From Nephrocerus scutellatus (lineage: Eukaryota > Arthropoda > Insecta > Diptera > Pipunculidae), in contig OX352763.1 of assembly GCA_947095585.1 (NCBI GenBank), forward strand, positions 44,318,010-44,382,009: a stretch of 64,000 nt of DNA, written 5' to 3'. This document shows positions 21,065 through 33,420 of the stretch, in pieces (the stretch's first letter is position 1; every line of letters starts with the position of its first letter). The position numbers and the translations under genes are program-made. The notes beneath the pieces were generated by a model. It worked only from the letters and a program-made list of their open reading frames with translations, had not been told where the DNA came from and searched no databases.

Positions 21065-22772
21065 AAGACTGGTTTAAGAGTGTCTTGAGTTGGTCTTAAA
21101 GGGGATCTTGATGGGGTTTGAGAGGGTCTTAAGTGGATTCTTAGGAGGGTTTTGAAGGTGTCCTTAGGAATCTTGAGCGGGGTCTGGAGAGGGTTTTGAG
21201 AGCTGTCTTGGGCGGATATTAGGTGGTCCTGACTGGGGTCATAAGGGAGTCTTGATGGGGGTTGTAATGTGGTCTTAACGGGATCTTGAGGGTGGTTTGA
21301 AAGGGGTTTTTAGGGGGCTTAGAGGGGTTCTTAGGTGGTCTTAGGTGGTTGATTTCAGGGGGTCTTGGGAGGGGTCAATTTACTTGCACAATTTAATTTG
21401 CATTATAACTTGTATAGTTACACGGAAATGCAAATAAAGAAATACACACATTAATATTTTATTTGCGTTGGCATGGTTTTAGTTGTACAAAAAAAAAACG
21501 ATCGCACTCGCGATTTACCACCCTAAAGGCGTTTAATATTTTATTTGCGTAGGCGTGGTTTTAATTGTACCGTGTATTGTATATCGCTGTTCATGGTTTT
21601 TTCTCGAATATTTTGCAATTTTTATATAACATTCGTATTCTTTTTTTAGGTAACTTTTTAAGTTTAACTTTTTTATAATAAAACGAATTCAACTTGCGCA
21701 ATTCAACTTTTTGATAATTAGTGCGATTTACCACCCTAAATTCGTTTGATTATCAAAAAGTAAAATTGTGCAAGTTGAATTGTGCCAAGTGGAATTGTGC
21801 CCAGTGGAATAGTGCCAAGTGGAATTGTACCAGTGGAATTGTGTCTACAGGACTTGTGCTAGTGGAGTTGGCCTAGAATCGTTATAAAGGTCTGGAATTA
21901 TGAGAACTAAACAATTTCCCAAACGATATGTATCAAATTCGGTACGTAGGACTAAGATGCGACTATAAGCTTTGTTCCTATGGAAATTGTGGCATATGAC
22001 CAATAGGGTCTGGAATTTTGGAAACTTCGCGCGCGCGAATTACCACCCTCAATGCGTTTGATAATCAAAAAGTTTGTTCCTATGGAAATTCTGGCATATG
22101 ACCAATAGGTTATGGAATTTTGGGAAGTTCGCGCGCGCGAATTACCACTCTAAATGCGTTTGATTATCAAAAAGTTAATTTGTGCAAGTTGAATTGTGCC
22201 AAGTGGAATTGTGCCCAGTTGAATTGTGCCAAGTGGAATTGTGCCAGTGGAAATGTGTCTAGTGGAATTGTATCTAGTCGAATTGTGCTAGTGGAATTGG
22301 CCTGGAATCGTTATAAAGGTCTGGAATTTTGAGAACTAAGCAATTTCCGAAACGATATGTATGAAATTCGGTATGTAGGACTAAGATGCGACTATAAGAC
22401 TTGTTGCTAAGGAAATTTTTTATAATTAGCGCACGCTTCAAGGGGTTTGTACCCTTATAATGCAATGCATAGGTACAGCGTGAGCTTGGGAATATTTGTA
22501 TAAAAGGAAAGTTTTGTGGTTGTTGTTGAGTTCACACCCGAGCACTGACAAACGAGAATATTATGCTCATAAACACACAAACATGGCTTTACATCTAGTA
22601 TACATGTACATGTGAATGCAGCAGTATACGCCAACTGTGTATCACATGCACAGCATTGTACCTGAAATCTAGATCAATAGTGCCGTTCGAAAAATTCGAA
22701 CCCGGTGTCCTCCGAGTGGGAGCCAATGGTTCTCGTATGTTAAAGCTATATTAAATGCTTTTATATTAACTT

Positions 22773-23066
22773 GTGGGCACTGTGGCTCAGTCGATAAGAG
22801 CATGGACTTCTGAGCCGGAGCATCGTGGTTCGAATCCCGGTAACACCAAAAGTATTTTTCACTGTGTCCCACCTCTCGCAAAAGTCAGACAAACGTCCGA
22901 GAGCTATACCTTGTCACGGAAAGCTTCTCAATTCGCCGTTCGGATCCGGCCTTAAATTGTAGGTCCCTTCCATTTGTGTCCAAAAAATTAACATGTGCAG
23001 CACAAATGGTCGCGAGAAGTTAGGCCTTGGACCGCAATGGTCTGTCGCGCCAAATATTATTATTAA
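22773..23066 (+). mobile_element. tRNA-derived SINE, array unit 3
   Basis: Complete copy of the family with A and B boxes, body and ATT-rich tail. It reads 'catttgtgtcc' in the body, as the free copy at 59.8 kb does. Confidence 0.8.
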
Positions 23067-24769
23067 AGACTGGTTTAAGAGTGTCTTGAGTTGGTCTTAA
23101 AGGGGATCTTGATGGGGTTTGAGAGGGTCTTAAGTGGATTCTTAGGAGGGTTTTGAAGGTGTCCTTAGGAATCTTGAGCGGGGTCTGGAGAGGGTTTTGA
23201 GAGCTGTCTTGGGCGGATATTAGGTGGTCCTGAGTGGGGTCATAAGGGAGTCTTGATGGGGGTTGTAATGTGGTCTTAACGGGATCTTGAGGGTGGTTTG
23301 AAAGGGGTTTTTAGGGGGCTTAGAGGGGTTCTTATGTGGTCTTAGGTGGTTGATTTCAGGGGGTCTTGGGAGGGGTCAATTTACTTGCACAATTTAGTTT
23401 GCATTATAACTTGTATAGTTACACGGAAATGCAAATAAAGAAATACACACATTAATATTTTATTTGCGTTGGCATGGTTTTAATTGTACAAAAAAACGAT
23501 CGAGCTCGCGATTTACCACCCTAAAGGCGTTTAATATTTTATTTGCGTAGGCGTGGTTTTAATTGTACCGTGTATTGTATATCGCTGTTCATGGTTTTTT
23601 CTCGAATATTTTGCAATTTTTATATAACATTCGTATTCTTTTTTAGGTAACTTTTTAAGTTTAACTTTTTTATAATAAAACGAATTCAACTTGCGCAATT
23701 CAACTTTTTGATAATTAGTGCGATTTACCACCCTAAATTCGTTTGATTATCAAAAAGTAAAATTGTGCAAGTTGAATTGTGCCAAGTGGAATTGTGCCCA
23801 GTGGAATAGTGCCAAGTGGAATTGTACCAGTGGAATTGTGTCTACAGGACTTGTGCTAGTGGAGTTGGCCTAGAATCGTTATAAAGGTCTGGAATTTTGA
23901 GAACTAAACAATTTCCCAAACGATATGTATCAAATTCGGTACGTAGGACTAAGATGCGACTATAAGCTTTGTTCCTATGGAAATTGTGGCATATGACCAA
24001 TAGGGTCTGGAATTTTGGAAACTTCGCGCGCGCGAATTACCACCCTCAATGCGTTTGATAATCAAAAAGTTTGTTCCTATGGAAATTCTGGCATATGACC
24101 AATAGGTTATGGAATTTTGGGAAGTTCGCGCGCGCGAATTACCACTCTAAATGCGTTTGATTATCAAAAAGTTAATTTGTGCAAGTTGAATTGTGCCAAG
24201 TGGAATTGTGCCCAGTTGAATTGTGCCAAGTGGAATTGTGACAGTGGAAATGTGTCTAGTGGAATTGTATCTAGTCGAATTGTGCTAGTGGAATTGGCCT
24301 GGAATCGTTATAAAGGTCTGGAATTTTGAGAACTAAGCAATTTCCGAAACGATATGTATGAAATTCGGTATGTAGGACTAAGATGCGACTATAAGACTTG
24401 TTGCTAAGGAAATTTTTTATAATTAGCGCACGCTTCAAGGGATTTGTACCCCTATAATGCAATGCATAGGTACAGCCTGAGCTTGGGAATATTTGTATAA
24501 AAGGAAAGTTTTGTGGTTGTTGTTGAGTTCACACCCGAGCACTGACAAACGAGAATATTATGCTCATAAACACACAAACATGGCTTTACATCTAGTATAC
24601 ATGTACATGTGAATGCAGCAGTATACGCCAACTGTGTATCACACGCACAGCATTGTACCTGAAATCTAGATCAATAGTGCCGTGCGAAAAATTCGAACCC
24701 GGTGTCCTCCGAGTGGGAGCCAATGGTTCTCGTATGTTAAAGCTATATTAAATGCTTTTATATTAACTT

Positions 24770-25062
24770 GTGGGCACTGTTGCTCAGTCGATAAGAGCAT
24801 GGACTTCTGAGCCGGAGCATCGTGGTTCGAATCCCGGTAACACCAAAAGTATTTTTCACTGTGTCCCACCTCTCGCAAAAGTCTGACAAACGTCCGAGAG
24901 CTATACCTTGTCACGGAAAGCTTCTCAATTCGCCGTTCGGATCCGGCCTTAAATTGTAGGTCCCTTCCATTTGTGTCCAAAAAATTAACATGTGCAGCAC
25001 AAATGGTCGCGAGAAGTTAGGCCTTGGACCGCAATGGTCTGTCGCGCCAAATATTATTATTA
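24770..25062 (+). mobile_element. tRNA-derived SINE, array unit 4
   Basis: As unit 3, except that the A box is altered (tgttgctcag instead of tgtggctcag). Confidence 0.8.
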
Positions 25063-26225
25063 AAGACTGGTTTAAGAGTGTCTTGAGTTGGTCTTAAAGG
25101 GGATCTTGATGGGGTTTGAGAGGGTCTTAAGTGGATTCTTAGGAGGGTTTTGAAGGTGTCCTTAGGAATCTTGAGCGGGGTCTGGAGAGGGTTTTGAGAG
25201 CTGTCTTGGGCGGATATTAGGTGGTCCTGAGTGGGGTCATAAGGGAGTCTTGATGGGGGTTGTAATGTGGTCTTGAGGGTGGTTTGAAAGGGGTTTTTAG
25301 GGGGCTTAGAGGGGTTCTTAGGTGGTCTTAGGTGGTTGATTTCAGGGGGTCTTGGGAGGGGTCTTCAGGGTTTCTTGGGTGGTCTTTAGTGAGGTCTTGA
25401 GCGGGGTCTTATGGAGGTCTTGAAAGGTTTGAAGGGGGTCTTTATGGGGGGTTTGTGAGTGGTGTTGGGGGGTTTTAAGAGGATTTAGAGTGTGGTCTTC
25501 AGAGTATCTTGATATGGTCTTGATGGAGTCTTAAGGTGGTCTTGAGGGGAGGCTAAAGAAGGTCTTAGTGATCTTAGCAAGGTGATCTAAAGAGGGTTTT
25601 AAGTCGGGTCTTTGGAGCGTATTGAATTGGTCTTGAGGGAGTCTTTAGATGGTAAGAATGGGTCTTGAGGGGGGTCTTAAGGAGATCTTGAGGGTGGTTT
25701 GAAAGGGGTTTTTAGGGGGCTAAGAGGGGTTCTTAGGTGGTCTTAGGTGGTTGATTTCAGGGGGTCTTGGGAGGGGTCTTCAGAGTTTCTTGGGTGGTCT
25801 TTAGTGAGGTCTTGAGCGGGGTCTTATGGAGGTCTTGAAAGGTTTGAAGGGGGTCTTTATGGGGGGTTTGTGAGTGGTGTTGGGGGGTTTTAAGAGGATT
25901 TAGAGTGTGGTCTTCAGAGTATCTTGATATGGTCTTGATGGAGTCTTAAGGTGGTCTTGAGGGGAGGCTAAAGAAGGTCTTAGTGATCTTATCAAGGTGA
26001 TCTTAAGAGGGTTTTAAGTCGGGTCTTTGGAGCGTATTGAATTAGTCTTGAGGGAGTCTTTAGGTGGTAATAATGGGTCTTGAGGGGGGTCTTAAGGAGA
26101 TCTTGAGTGAGTCTTAAGGTGGTCTTGAGGGGTTTTTAGAGGGTCTTGAGTGGATATTGAGATGATCTTGAGGAGGGTCTTAATGGAGTCTTGAGTGTGG
26201 TTTGAGGAGGTCTTGAGGGGTTTTG
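25063..26225 (+). repeat. G/T-rich minisatellite with a ~415-bp duplication
   Basis: Degenerate units of about 20 bp based on 'ggtcttgagggg' on the plus strand, with almost no C runs, so the strands differ strongly in composition. The segment starting near 25270 recurs about 415 bp later, from about 25690 ('tttgtgagtggtgttgggggg' block at about 25450 and 25865). The same minisatellite forms the tail of each array unit at 19.3-19.6, 21.07-21.37 and 23.07-23.37 kb. Confidence 0.85.
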
Positions 26226-27589
26226 GGTGCTAATCATTTGATGTTCTTTTAATCGTGTCATAAACCTCAAATGCTTAGCGTGGTTCTTTTAAATTAAGTG
26301 GTTTTTTAAGCATCAAATATATTAGATTTCCAATAAAAACATTTAAGCAATTTTAATTTTTTTTAACAGTTCTAGTTGCTTCAGATCTACTACCTATTTT
26401 ATTTTCTAGCTTCAATAAAAGCATTTCTGATAATATTATTTTATTTTGACATGACTTCGCTAAGCGAGTTTAGTTGAGTCCAGTAAAGCTCATTTACGGT
26501 CCACCCAGGTTTATATGGCATCGAAACGTAGCTTCAGTTGGCTTAAATTGCGCACATAAACTTAGCATTAATGGAATACAGCAAATATTTTATATTAATC
26601 ATACGTCAAAATTTTCATTTCACATATAAAAACGCATAAAAACTTAAAAATGTAACTGCAATATTCACCTCGGTTAAATATTATGTATTCCAAAGGAACT
26701 CGCACAATGGAAAAACTTGATACTTCCAACATAACGAACAAAATTTGTTTTTGTCAAAACCAAAATCCATACAATCTTCTAAGTTGTAAGTATTAAGTTT
26801 TTACATTGTGCAAGCTCCCTAGCTCATATGGCACACGCTCTAAATTATATGCGCACCTAACTTTCTGTCAAATTAGATTCTGGCAATTCTGCTACTGCTT
26901 CTGTTTTCGTTTTGCTAGAAAAACATTTTGACTTTATCTTATAGTTATAGACTTTATTATAAGTTTAATTTCACGAATTAAAGAAATTGAAACTAAATAA
27001 CATGTTAGTATATAAAATACCGTTATCAAAATTATTGCTCGATATCATATCTTCTGAGAAGCTAGGCCTTGTCTGGTCTATTGCTAGGTCTGTCACGCCG
27101 ACGAACTATGTAGTTTACAGTTTTACACATCAATCCTCGTGAGTCACAGCACTCACTTTTTTATTTACTTTTAAAAGTGCTACAATAACAACTAGAAGAA
27201 TTGGCAAATTGAGATCAGTGAATTTAGTTTGTTACTTGCCAGTTGCCGAATTGATATGCAAATTGTTAGTTTATTAATTCATATAAGTATTTAGGTATAT
27301 ATCATATTCAAAAATTAAAAACTAGATTGAAAATATAAACAGGAAATATTAGTTGCATTCGTAAAAGCTAAAATAGGAAGTGCAAAATCTCTTTAAAAGG
27401 CAGATCTAACGACGCGACCTGATTAACGTATCGATCGATTAATTAATCTATATTATAATTCTTGATGGTTAATGGCTATGTGGTGTTTATGTATGTATGT
27501 ATATAGCGATACCTAACGAACGGCGACTTTTTTTCAAAGGGTAGATATATAAAGTTTATCTGTAGTTTTTTTGCAGGCTATGTCTTGAG
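26226..27589. other. AT-rich stretch with nothing recognised
   Basis: No open frame, RNA gene or repeat family seen elsewhere in the window could be identified. Confidence 0.5.
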
Positions 27590-28179
27590 TTCGATATGTG
27601 GTCAATTGTGGATATCATGGGGAAATGTTAGGTTAGTTTAAAGACCAGTAATGGTCGATTGTAATACCACACGGGTCGAGAAAATTTACCTCCAAAAAAT
27701 TTCTTACCTTACTCGTTAAACCATTTGGAGCTTCGTATGAAGGAGACCACAAATGTCAGTATTAGTCAGATCATTAAGGTTGTAAAATAAAGCTCCCTGG
27801 AGCTAACGTTTTAGAGAGATGGCTGGGCACGTACCGAAATGGTGTGGAATGGCCTCCTCGTCCATGCAACTTCTGCACAAGTGCCCAGTGATATTATAGC
27901 ACCGAAAGAACCATTTTCATTTAAAATGGGCAGTGTGGTTCTATGTTTAGCGAGCTCATCAGCCTTACGACTTCCCGAAATGTCTCTATGTACCGACACC
28001 CAACACAGGTGAATGTGGAACTGCTCCGCCATCTCCTTGAAAGATGACTGGGAGTTTAGGACAACAATAGAGTTCGTGGAGACCGATTCCAGAGATTTCA
28101 GCGCAGCTTGGCTTTCCGAGAAGATGGGGATTAATGATGAGCGAAATTGGTCTTGGTCTTGCAATAAATGCAAGACCAA
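27590..28179 (-). pseudogene. LINE RNase H domain and 3' region
   Basis: Minus-strand frame 27811-28179 reads IFSESQAALKSLESV, then FHIHLCWVSVHRDISGSRKADELAKHR. This is the RNase H domain that follows RT in I/R1/Jockey-type LINEs. The family WVPGH motif reads WVSVH, a likely damaging change. The segment down to about 27590 (with 'gttaggttag' on the plus strand) may be its 3' untranslated part. The RT of a LINE on the same strand lies upstream at 29640-30228; the two may be pieces of one element. Confidence 0.7.
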
Positions 28180-28202
28180 TTCAGTTGCAAGACCAAGACC
28201 AA
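28147..28202. repeat. Perfect 18-bp inverted repeat
   Basis: 28147-28164 ('ttggtcttggtcttgcaa') and 28185-28202 are exact reverse complements with a 20-base loop. They form the edge of the GACCAA array. Confidence 0.85.
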
Positions 28203-28372
28203 GACTGAGTGTGCAAGACCAAGACCGAGAGCAAGACCAGGACCAAGATCAGGACCAAGACCAAGATCAAGACCAAGACCAAGACTGAGTGTGCAAGACC
28301 AAGACCAAGACCGAGAGCAAGACCAAGATCAGAACCAAGACCAAGATCAGGACCAAGACCAAGATCGATCCT
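28180..28372 (+). repeat. (GACCAA)n hexamer array
   Basis: Hexamer repeats 'gaccaa' with variants 'gatcaa', 'gaccga' and 'gaccag', arranged in a larger block. The segment 'gactgagtgtgcaagacc' occurs twice, showing a higher-order duplication. All frames across it are open and give Asp-Gln, Arg-Pro or Lys-Thr polymers, which are not genes. Confidence 0.9.
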
Positions 28373-28629
28373 TGATACTCCGGAAACATCCAGGAGGCTT
28401 TTATTTGGCAAATAATGTCTATAATTGGAATGTTCGCTTTTATACATACTCATACACGCTTTTAGACAGTTCCTCTCTCGAGGACGCGGAACTTTTCCAT
28501 ACATGAAGGACTGATGTTCCACCATATTGGACACGCATACGCTTACGCCCGGTAACAAAGGATCTTCACCTCCCATATCAGGTGGCGCAAATAAAATAAG
28601 TTTTTCAGCGCCATGAAAGCAGTTCTACC

Positions 28630-29580
28630 TTTTTAAATTCTCTATGTTAACTTCACTTGCCCGTGGCACGTCCGGTTGTCGGTCGGTCGCCAGTCGGTTT
28701 GTCGTGGAATCTTGCGATTAATTTTTAACCCCTTCCCAAAGCCCGGTTTTATTGAAATTTTGCACACATGTGTATTTCTGGAGACAACACTGTCTATTAC
28801 ATTTTTTAAATACTAACCCGATTTTCGCTTGCCCGTAGCACGTCTGGTTATCAGTCGATCGGTCGGTCGGTTTGTCGTGGAATCTTGCGATCAAATTATA
28901 ACCCACTTGCCAAAGCCCGATTTTATTAAAATTTTGCACATATGTGTATTTCCGGAGACAACACTTTCTATAAAAAAAAAATTGTTTTATAAAATTTTTA
29001 CAAGTTAAACCGATTTTCTTTAAATTCTATAGACATGTGTATCTCCGAGGCACAACACTTTTTGTAATTTAGGAAACCCTTGGGCCCGGGGTCGTGGGGA
29101 CCCATATAATTTTTTTTAAAAAAATTAACTCTATTTTCTTCAAAATTAATACACATCTCCGATGTTCAAATTTTTTTGTAAAATTTTTGGAGTGTTCCGG
29201 CCCGGGGCCCGAGGGGTGCCCATGTAATTTTTTAAAAATTCGCTCGATTTTCTTCAAATTTTAAAGACATGTGTACCTCCGATGGACGTTTTGTAAATAA
29301 TATTTTTGTAGTGATCGGGCCCTGACGCCCGAGTAATGCCCATGTACATTTTTAAATTCTCTATATTAACTTCGCTTGCCCGTGGCACGTCCGGATGTCG
29401 GTCGGTTTGTCGTAGAATCTTGCGATCAGTTTTTAACCCACTTCCCAAAGCCAGATTTCATTAAAATGTTGCACACATGTGTATTTCCGGAGGCAACACA
29501 TTCCATTAAAACTAAAATAGGGCCAATGGGTGCCATTTAAAAATTAACCCGATTTTCTATAAATTTTATACATACGTGTT
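28630..29580 (+). repeat. Dispersed repeat: terminal module and ~121-bp units
   Basis: Terminal modules start at about 28637 and 29357 ('ttctctatattaacttcgct' and variants, then 'gcccgtggcacgtccgg'). A partial one, without the start, lies near 28826. They are followed by units with 'cccgattttcttcaaattt', 'catgtgtatctccga' and 'gatcgggccc'. Confidence 0.8.
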
Positions 29581-29639
29581 CATTGTAATACAAAAATGTA
29601 TCCAAAGAACCACTAATACCGCAATATCGTCTTTGTTGA

Positions 29640-30228
29640 AATATGAAAGCCATTTGCACCAGTTTTCTGTAAGTTTTTCCAATTGCGTCGAAGATAGTTA
29701 TTTCCGCGTCTTAGAGGGTGCGAAACAGTATAGCTTCGCATTTTAAATATGCTTTGCAAATTCCTTTTTATCTCTTCGTCTCTCGAGCCGTGTACGTCAG
29801 CTTAGGCGAGAAACGTGTCCATATCCTTCAGCACTTCGGAAATAAATATATTAAACAAAAGTGGCGCCATTACTGCACCCTGTGGAAGTACGTTAGCAAT
29901 ATTGAACCCCCAACTATCATGTTTTTATTATCTGTTACAACATATTTCTTACGGTATCTCATTGATATAATAATTTTCACTAAATGATGTGGAAACCCAT
30001 ATCTTATTATCTTATAAAGAGAGCCACTAGAAAGGCAGCCGTATTCCTTTTATCATTCAAGTGCCATTTTACATCTGAAATCAATTTGGTTTTGTTTGTT
30101 TGAACTCAAATTGGTTTCACGGTATGATATCTTTTTCATCCCACACGTTTACATTAGACTTTCTAATAACCACTTCGAAAACTTTTCCGATACTAGGCAA
30201 GGAATTAATTGGCCTATAATTCTTCCGG
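29640..30228 (-). pseudogene. Decayed LINE reverse transcriptase
   Basis: Minus-strand frames contain the RT entry NYRPINSLPSIGKVFE (about 30145-30215), a middle block IRYGFPHHLVKIIISM, and palm sequence PQGAVMAPLLFNIFISEVL (about 29820-29885) followed by a damaged FLAxADV box. Stops and shifts are frequent, so it is an old copy. A younger RTE-like element inserted at 30228, since the first codons of the RT block continue at 33451 after a duplicated target site. Confidence 0.7.
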
Positions 30229-30484
30229 GCGGTCAGCCATCAGCAGAAATAGGGGGAATAACACAGAATGCTCTAGAACTGCATGTGGCCGTAACTATCT
30301 CTGACTGGTGGAAGTGCGATCAAACCTCCACGTGGTGGCCGCTGGTAATTTTCCTCCAATGCAGGAAAAGCTGAATGATCGGGCTAGTCCCTTCAAAGTA
30401 AGGTTGGCGCCCGTAAAAAATTATTATTACGGAACCCAAAATACGCCTCGGATACACTGATGAACGACGACGACCACGGTAACG

Positions 30485-31260
30485 AAAACGGCTAAACGAT
30501 TTAAGAATTTTCTCATGGAACGTACGCTCACTGTACAGAGCTCGAGCTGCACAGCAGCTAGCCGATACCCTGTCCAAATATAATGCTGACTTAACAGCAA
30601 TTTAGGAGATGCGGTGTACAGGGAATGGTGTCCTACAAAAATCAGAATATGACATATATTACAGCTGTCATGCAAAGCATCATGTGCTCGGGGTGGGGTT
30701 TCTAGTCAGCAAAAGAATGAAACCCACAGTTATCGGCTTTAATGCAGTAAATGAACGGCTATGCACCCTTCGCGTGCGGGGCAAATTTAAAAACATAAGC
30801 CTCATAAACGTTCACGCATCTACATAGGATTCCACAGATGATGAAAAAGAAGAATTCTTTGAATCAGTCGAACGGGAACTCCATGCCTGCCCTCAGTATG
30901 ATGTAAAAATCATTCTGGGGGATATGAATGCTAAAATAGGTAGGGAGCCAGTATTCAGGCAGTACATTGGCACCCATAGCTTACACGAGAACACTAATGA
31001 CAATGGACAATGAGTCATTGAGATGGCAGCAAGCAATAATTTGGTCGTTGCGAGTACAAGGTTTGCGCGTAAAAATATCCACAAAGACACCTGGGTATCT
31101 CCTGATGGAGCCACTCGCAACCAGATAGACCACGTGTTGATAGACCGCCGCCACAACCCGAACCCGATGACGGTACGAACGTACCGAGGTGCCAACGTCG
31201 ACTCGGACTACTATCTTGTTGGTATGGTGCTCCGAGAGCGGATTGCATCATCACGGAAGA
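30485..31260 (+). pseudogene. RTE-like AP endonuclease
   Basis: The frame follows the 5' part with an Asn-Val-Arg start in ILRIFSWNVRSLY, then SLINVHAST, IILGDMNAKIG and NQIDHVLIDRR, which are the endonuclease blocks that hold the metal and catalytic residues. Three stops interrupt it: TAG near 30604, TAG at 30825-30827 and TGA at 31011-31013. The motif IILGDMNAK keeps the Asp/Asn pair. The usual catalytic Asp-His end reads DSDYYLV rather than SDHYLV, so the last His appears to be lost. The protein would nick chromosomal DNA for target-primed insertion. Confidence 0.8.
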
Positions 31261-33420
31261 CTGCATCCGCGAATCAGATTCGAGTCAACACGGCTGCCCT
31301 TCGCAATGAAGAGACCAGAAACAACTACGGTCAAGCGATAGGACTCGCCCTAAATGCAGGGAGAGTAAGTCCTGGGGCTGAGATGTCGGGCGTAGAAGAG
31401 AAATGGACACGCCTTAAAAATACTGTCATTAGTACTGCTGACTCCATCTTAGGCAGTAGTCGTAGAGATCGAAACGACTGGTTCGATGACGAATGTAAGC
31501 TAGCGAATGAACGTAAGAATGTTGCGTACCGAGCAATGCAACAATCTCATAGAACGCGGGCACGCAAAGACGATCATAAAGAGCTCAGAAGATATGAAAA
31601 AATACTTCACCGGCGAAAGAAAGCAGCCTGGGAGAAGAATCTCGTCCGTGAACTGGAACAGTACAGAGAGCAAGGACCGCACCAGGCGCGGAAGTTCTAC
31701 CATAGGGTCCGCGGTATGACGCAATATACACCGCGTTGCACATACTGCAAGGACAAAGAGGGTAATCTGATCGCCGATCTTAAAGGCATCTTAGAGCGAT
31801 GGGAAGAGCACTTTCATGAGTTACTAAATGGCCACCTAACTGAGGAATTGGAAGCTCCACCAATGACCGAAGATCATACAATGCTGCCGCCACCAAGCAT
31901 AGTCGAAGTTGGCAGAGCGATAAATCGGCTCAAAAATAATAAGGCCCCGGGATCTTATGGTATCCCAGCGGAACTGATAAAAATAGGAGGCCCACATTAC
32001 ACCAAGCTATTCATGAAATAATAGTGCAAGTATGGGAAGAAGAAGTTATGCCAGAAGACTGGCGAAGAGGCATCCTGTGCCCCATACATAAGAAGGGAGA
32101 TATCACAAAATGCAGCAATTATCGTGGTATAACGTTGTTGAGTACCGCGTATAAGATTTTCTCCTCTATCCTTCAAGACAGGATAGCCCCATACGCTAAA
32201 GTCATCATTGGTCCATACCAGTGTGGCTTCATCCCAGGCAAATCAACAACTGATCAGATTTACACCGTAAGGCAGGTGATGGAAAAATGTCTAGAGTTTC
32301 AGAACTCACTACACCATCTTTTTATAGACTTTAAATCCGCCTATGATAGCATAGCCAGAGTAGAACTTTATAAAGCCATGAGAGAATTCGGCATCCCAAA
32401 TAAACTGACACGACTATGTAGGTTGACCATGACCAATGTTATAAGCCAAGTAAAAATATCCGGATCACTATCAAGCCCATTCAACATCTATAACGGGCTC
32501 CGACAGGGGGATGGACTGGCCTGCGTCCTCTTCAACCTGGCGTTGAAGAAAATGATCCGAGACTCTGACGTAACGGCGAGAGGAACAATCCTTTATAAGT
32601 CCATTCAGATACTGGCTTACGCAGACGATATTGACATCGTTGGTAGAAACCAAAGATCTGTACAGGAAGTTTTCATCCAGATAGAGCAGGCGGCACGAAA
32701 TCTGGGGCTGCACATAAATGAGAGCAAAACAAAGTACATGGTGGCCACGTCTGCGAGTAGAAAATCCAACATTGGTCCCACAATTCAGATAGTGGAGCGC
32801 GAATTTGAAGTAGTGCAATCCTTTAACTATCTCGGGTCAACTATAGCAGCCGACAACAGCATGGAACCAGAAATACGCGCATGGTAACTTAAAGCCAACA
32901 AAGCCTACTATAGCCTGTCAAGACTCTTCAAATCCAGGAACATAACCATAACACCCAAGCTGCTGATATATAAGACAATGGTCATACCAGTACTCACATA
33001 TGGATCCGAGACTTGGGTGCTTAGTAGAAAGCATTCTGACCTCTTAGCCGCGTTCGAGAGAAAAGTCTTACGGAGAATTGTTGGCCTCACATACGGGAGG
33101 AAGGACGATTCCGGATACTCTATAATGATGAGATCTACGAGCGTTACCGCGATGTCGACATCATTAAGAAAATTAAGCTCGGTAGGCTCCGGTGGGCAGG
33201 ACACCTAGCTCGCATGAGCGAAGAGGATCCTGCTCGGAAAGTCCTTTGCGGTAGGATTTATGAAACACGACAGCGAGGCCGGCCAAGCCTACGCTGGAAG
33301 GATGTGCGTAGACCAGGACGCCCAGAGTTTTGGGATGCCAAACTGGATGACATCGGCTCGAAATCGGGACCGGTGGAGAGACTTTTTGCGGGAGGCCAGG
33401 ACCGGACCACGGTTGTAGAG
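31260..33420 (+). pseudogene. RTE-like reverse transcriptase and C-terminal domain
   Basis: The linker and RT start are in frame with the endonuclease up to 32021 (RLKNNKAPGSYGIPAELI). One missing base near 32014 shifts the frame to 32024-32887, which has SNYRGITLLSTAYKIF, GFIPGKSTTDQI, FIDFKSAYDSI, GLRQGDGLACVLFNLAL and the catalytic LAYADDIDIVG. A TAA near 32884 and a shift near 33090 break the tail, where VLTYGSETWVLSRKH and, in another frame, RLRWAGHLARMSEEDPARKV are readable. The RT catalytic residues are intact. Confidence 0.85.

Larger units (their letters stand above)
17578..25363. repeat. Four-copy tandem array of a composite ~1.9-kb unit
   Basis: Units start at 'caatttacttgcaca' at 17578, 19612, 21376 and 23377, giving lengths of 2034, 1764, 2001 and 1987 bp. 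Each unit carries, in order, the minisatellite element, two or three copies of a ~110-bp module ('gtaggactaagatgcgactataag'), a reversed tRNA-like head, a tRNA-headed SINE and a G/T-rich minisatellite. Unit 2 lacks about 80 bp in the module part and about 130 bp of the SINE body. Units 2-4 lack 31 bp of the reversed tRNA-like head. Small repeated peptides readable in the array are by-products. Confidence 0.92.

Noticed and set aside
18476..24462. Identical 63-residue minus-strand frames and Cys/Asn-rich plus-strand frames in the array
   Set aside because: They recur only because the DNA repeats; they overlap non-coding modules and minisatellites and have no recognised domain.
28168..28576. 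Long open frames through the GACCAA array, giving Asp-Gln, Arg-Pro or Leu-Gly-rich proteins
   Set aside because: A hexamer repeat keeps all frames open. There are no conserved domains and no codon signal outside the repeat.
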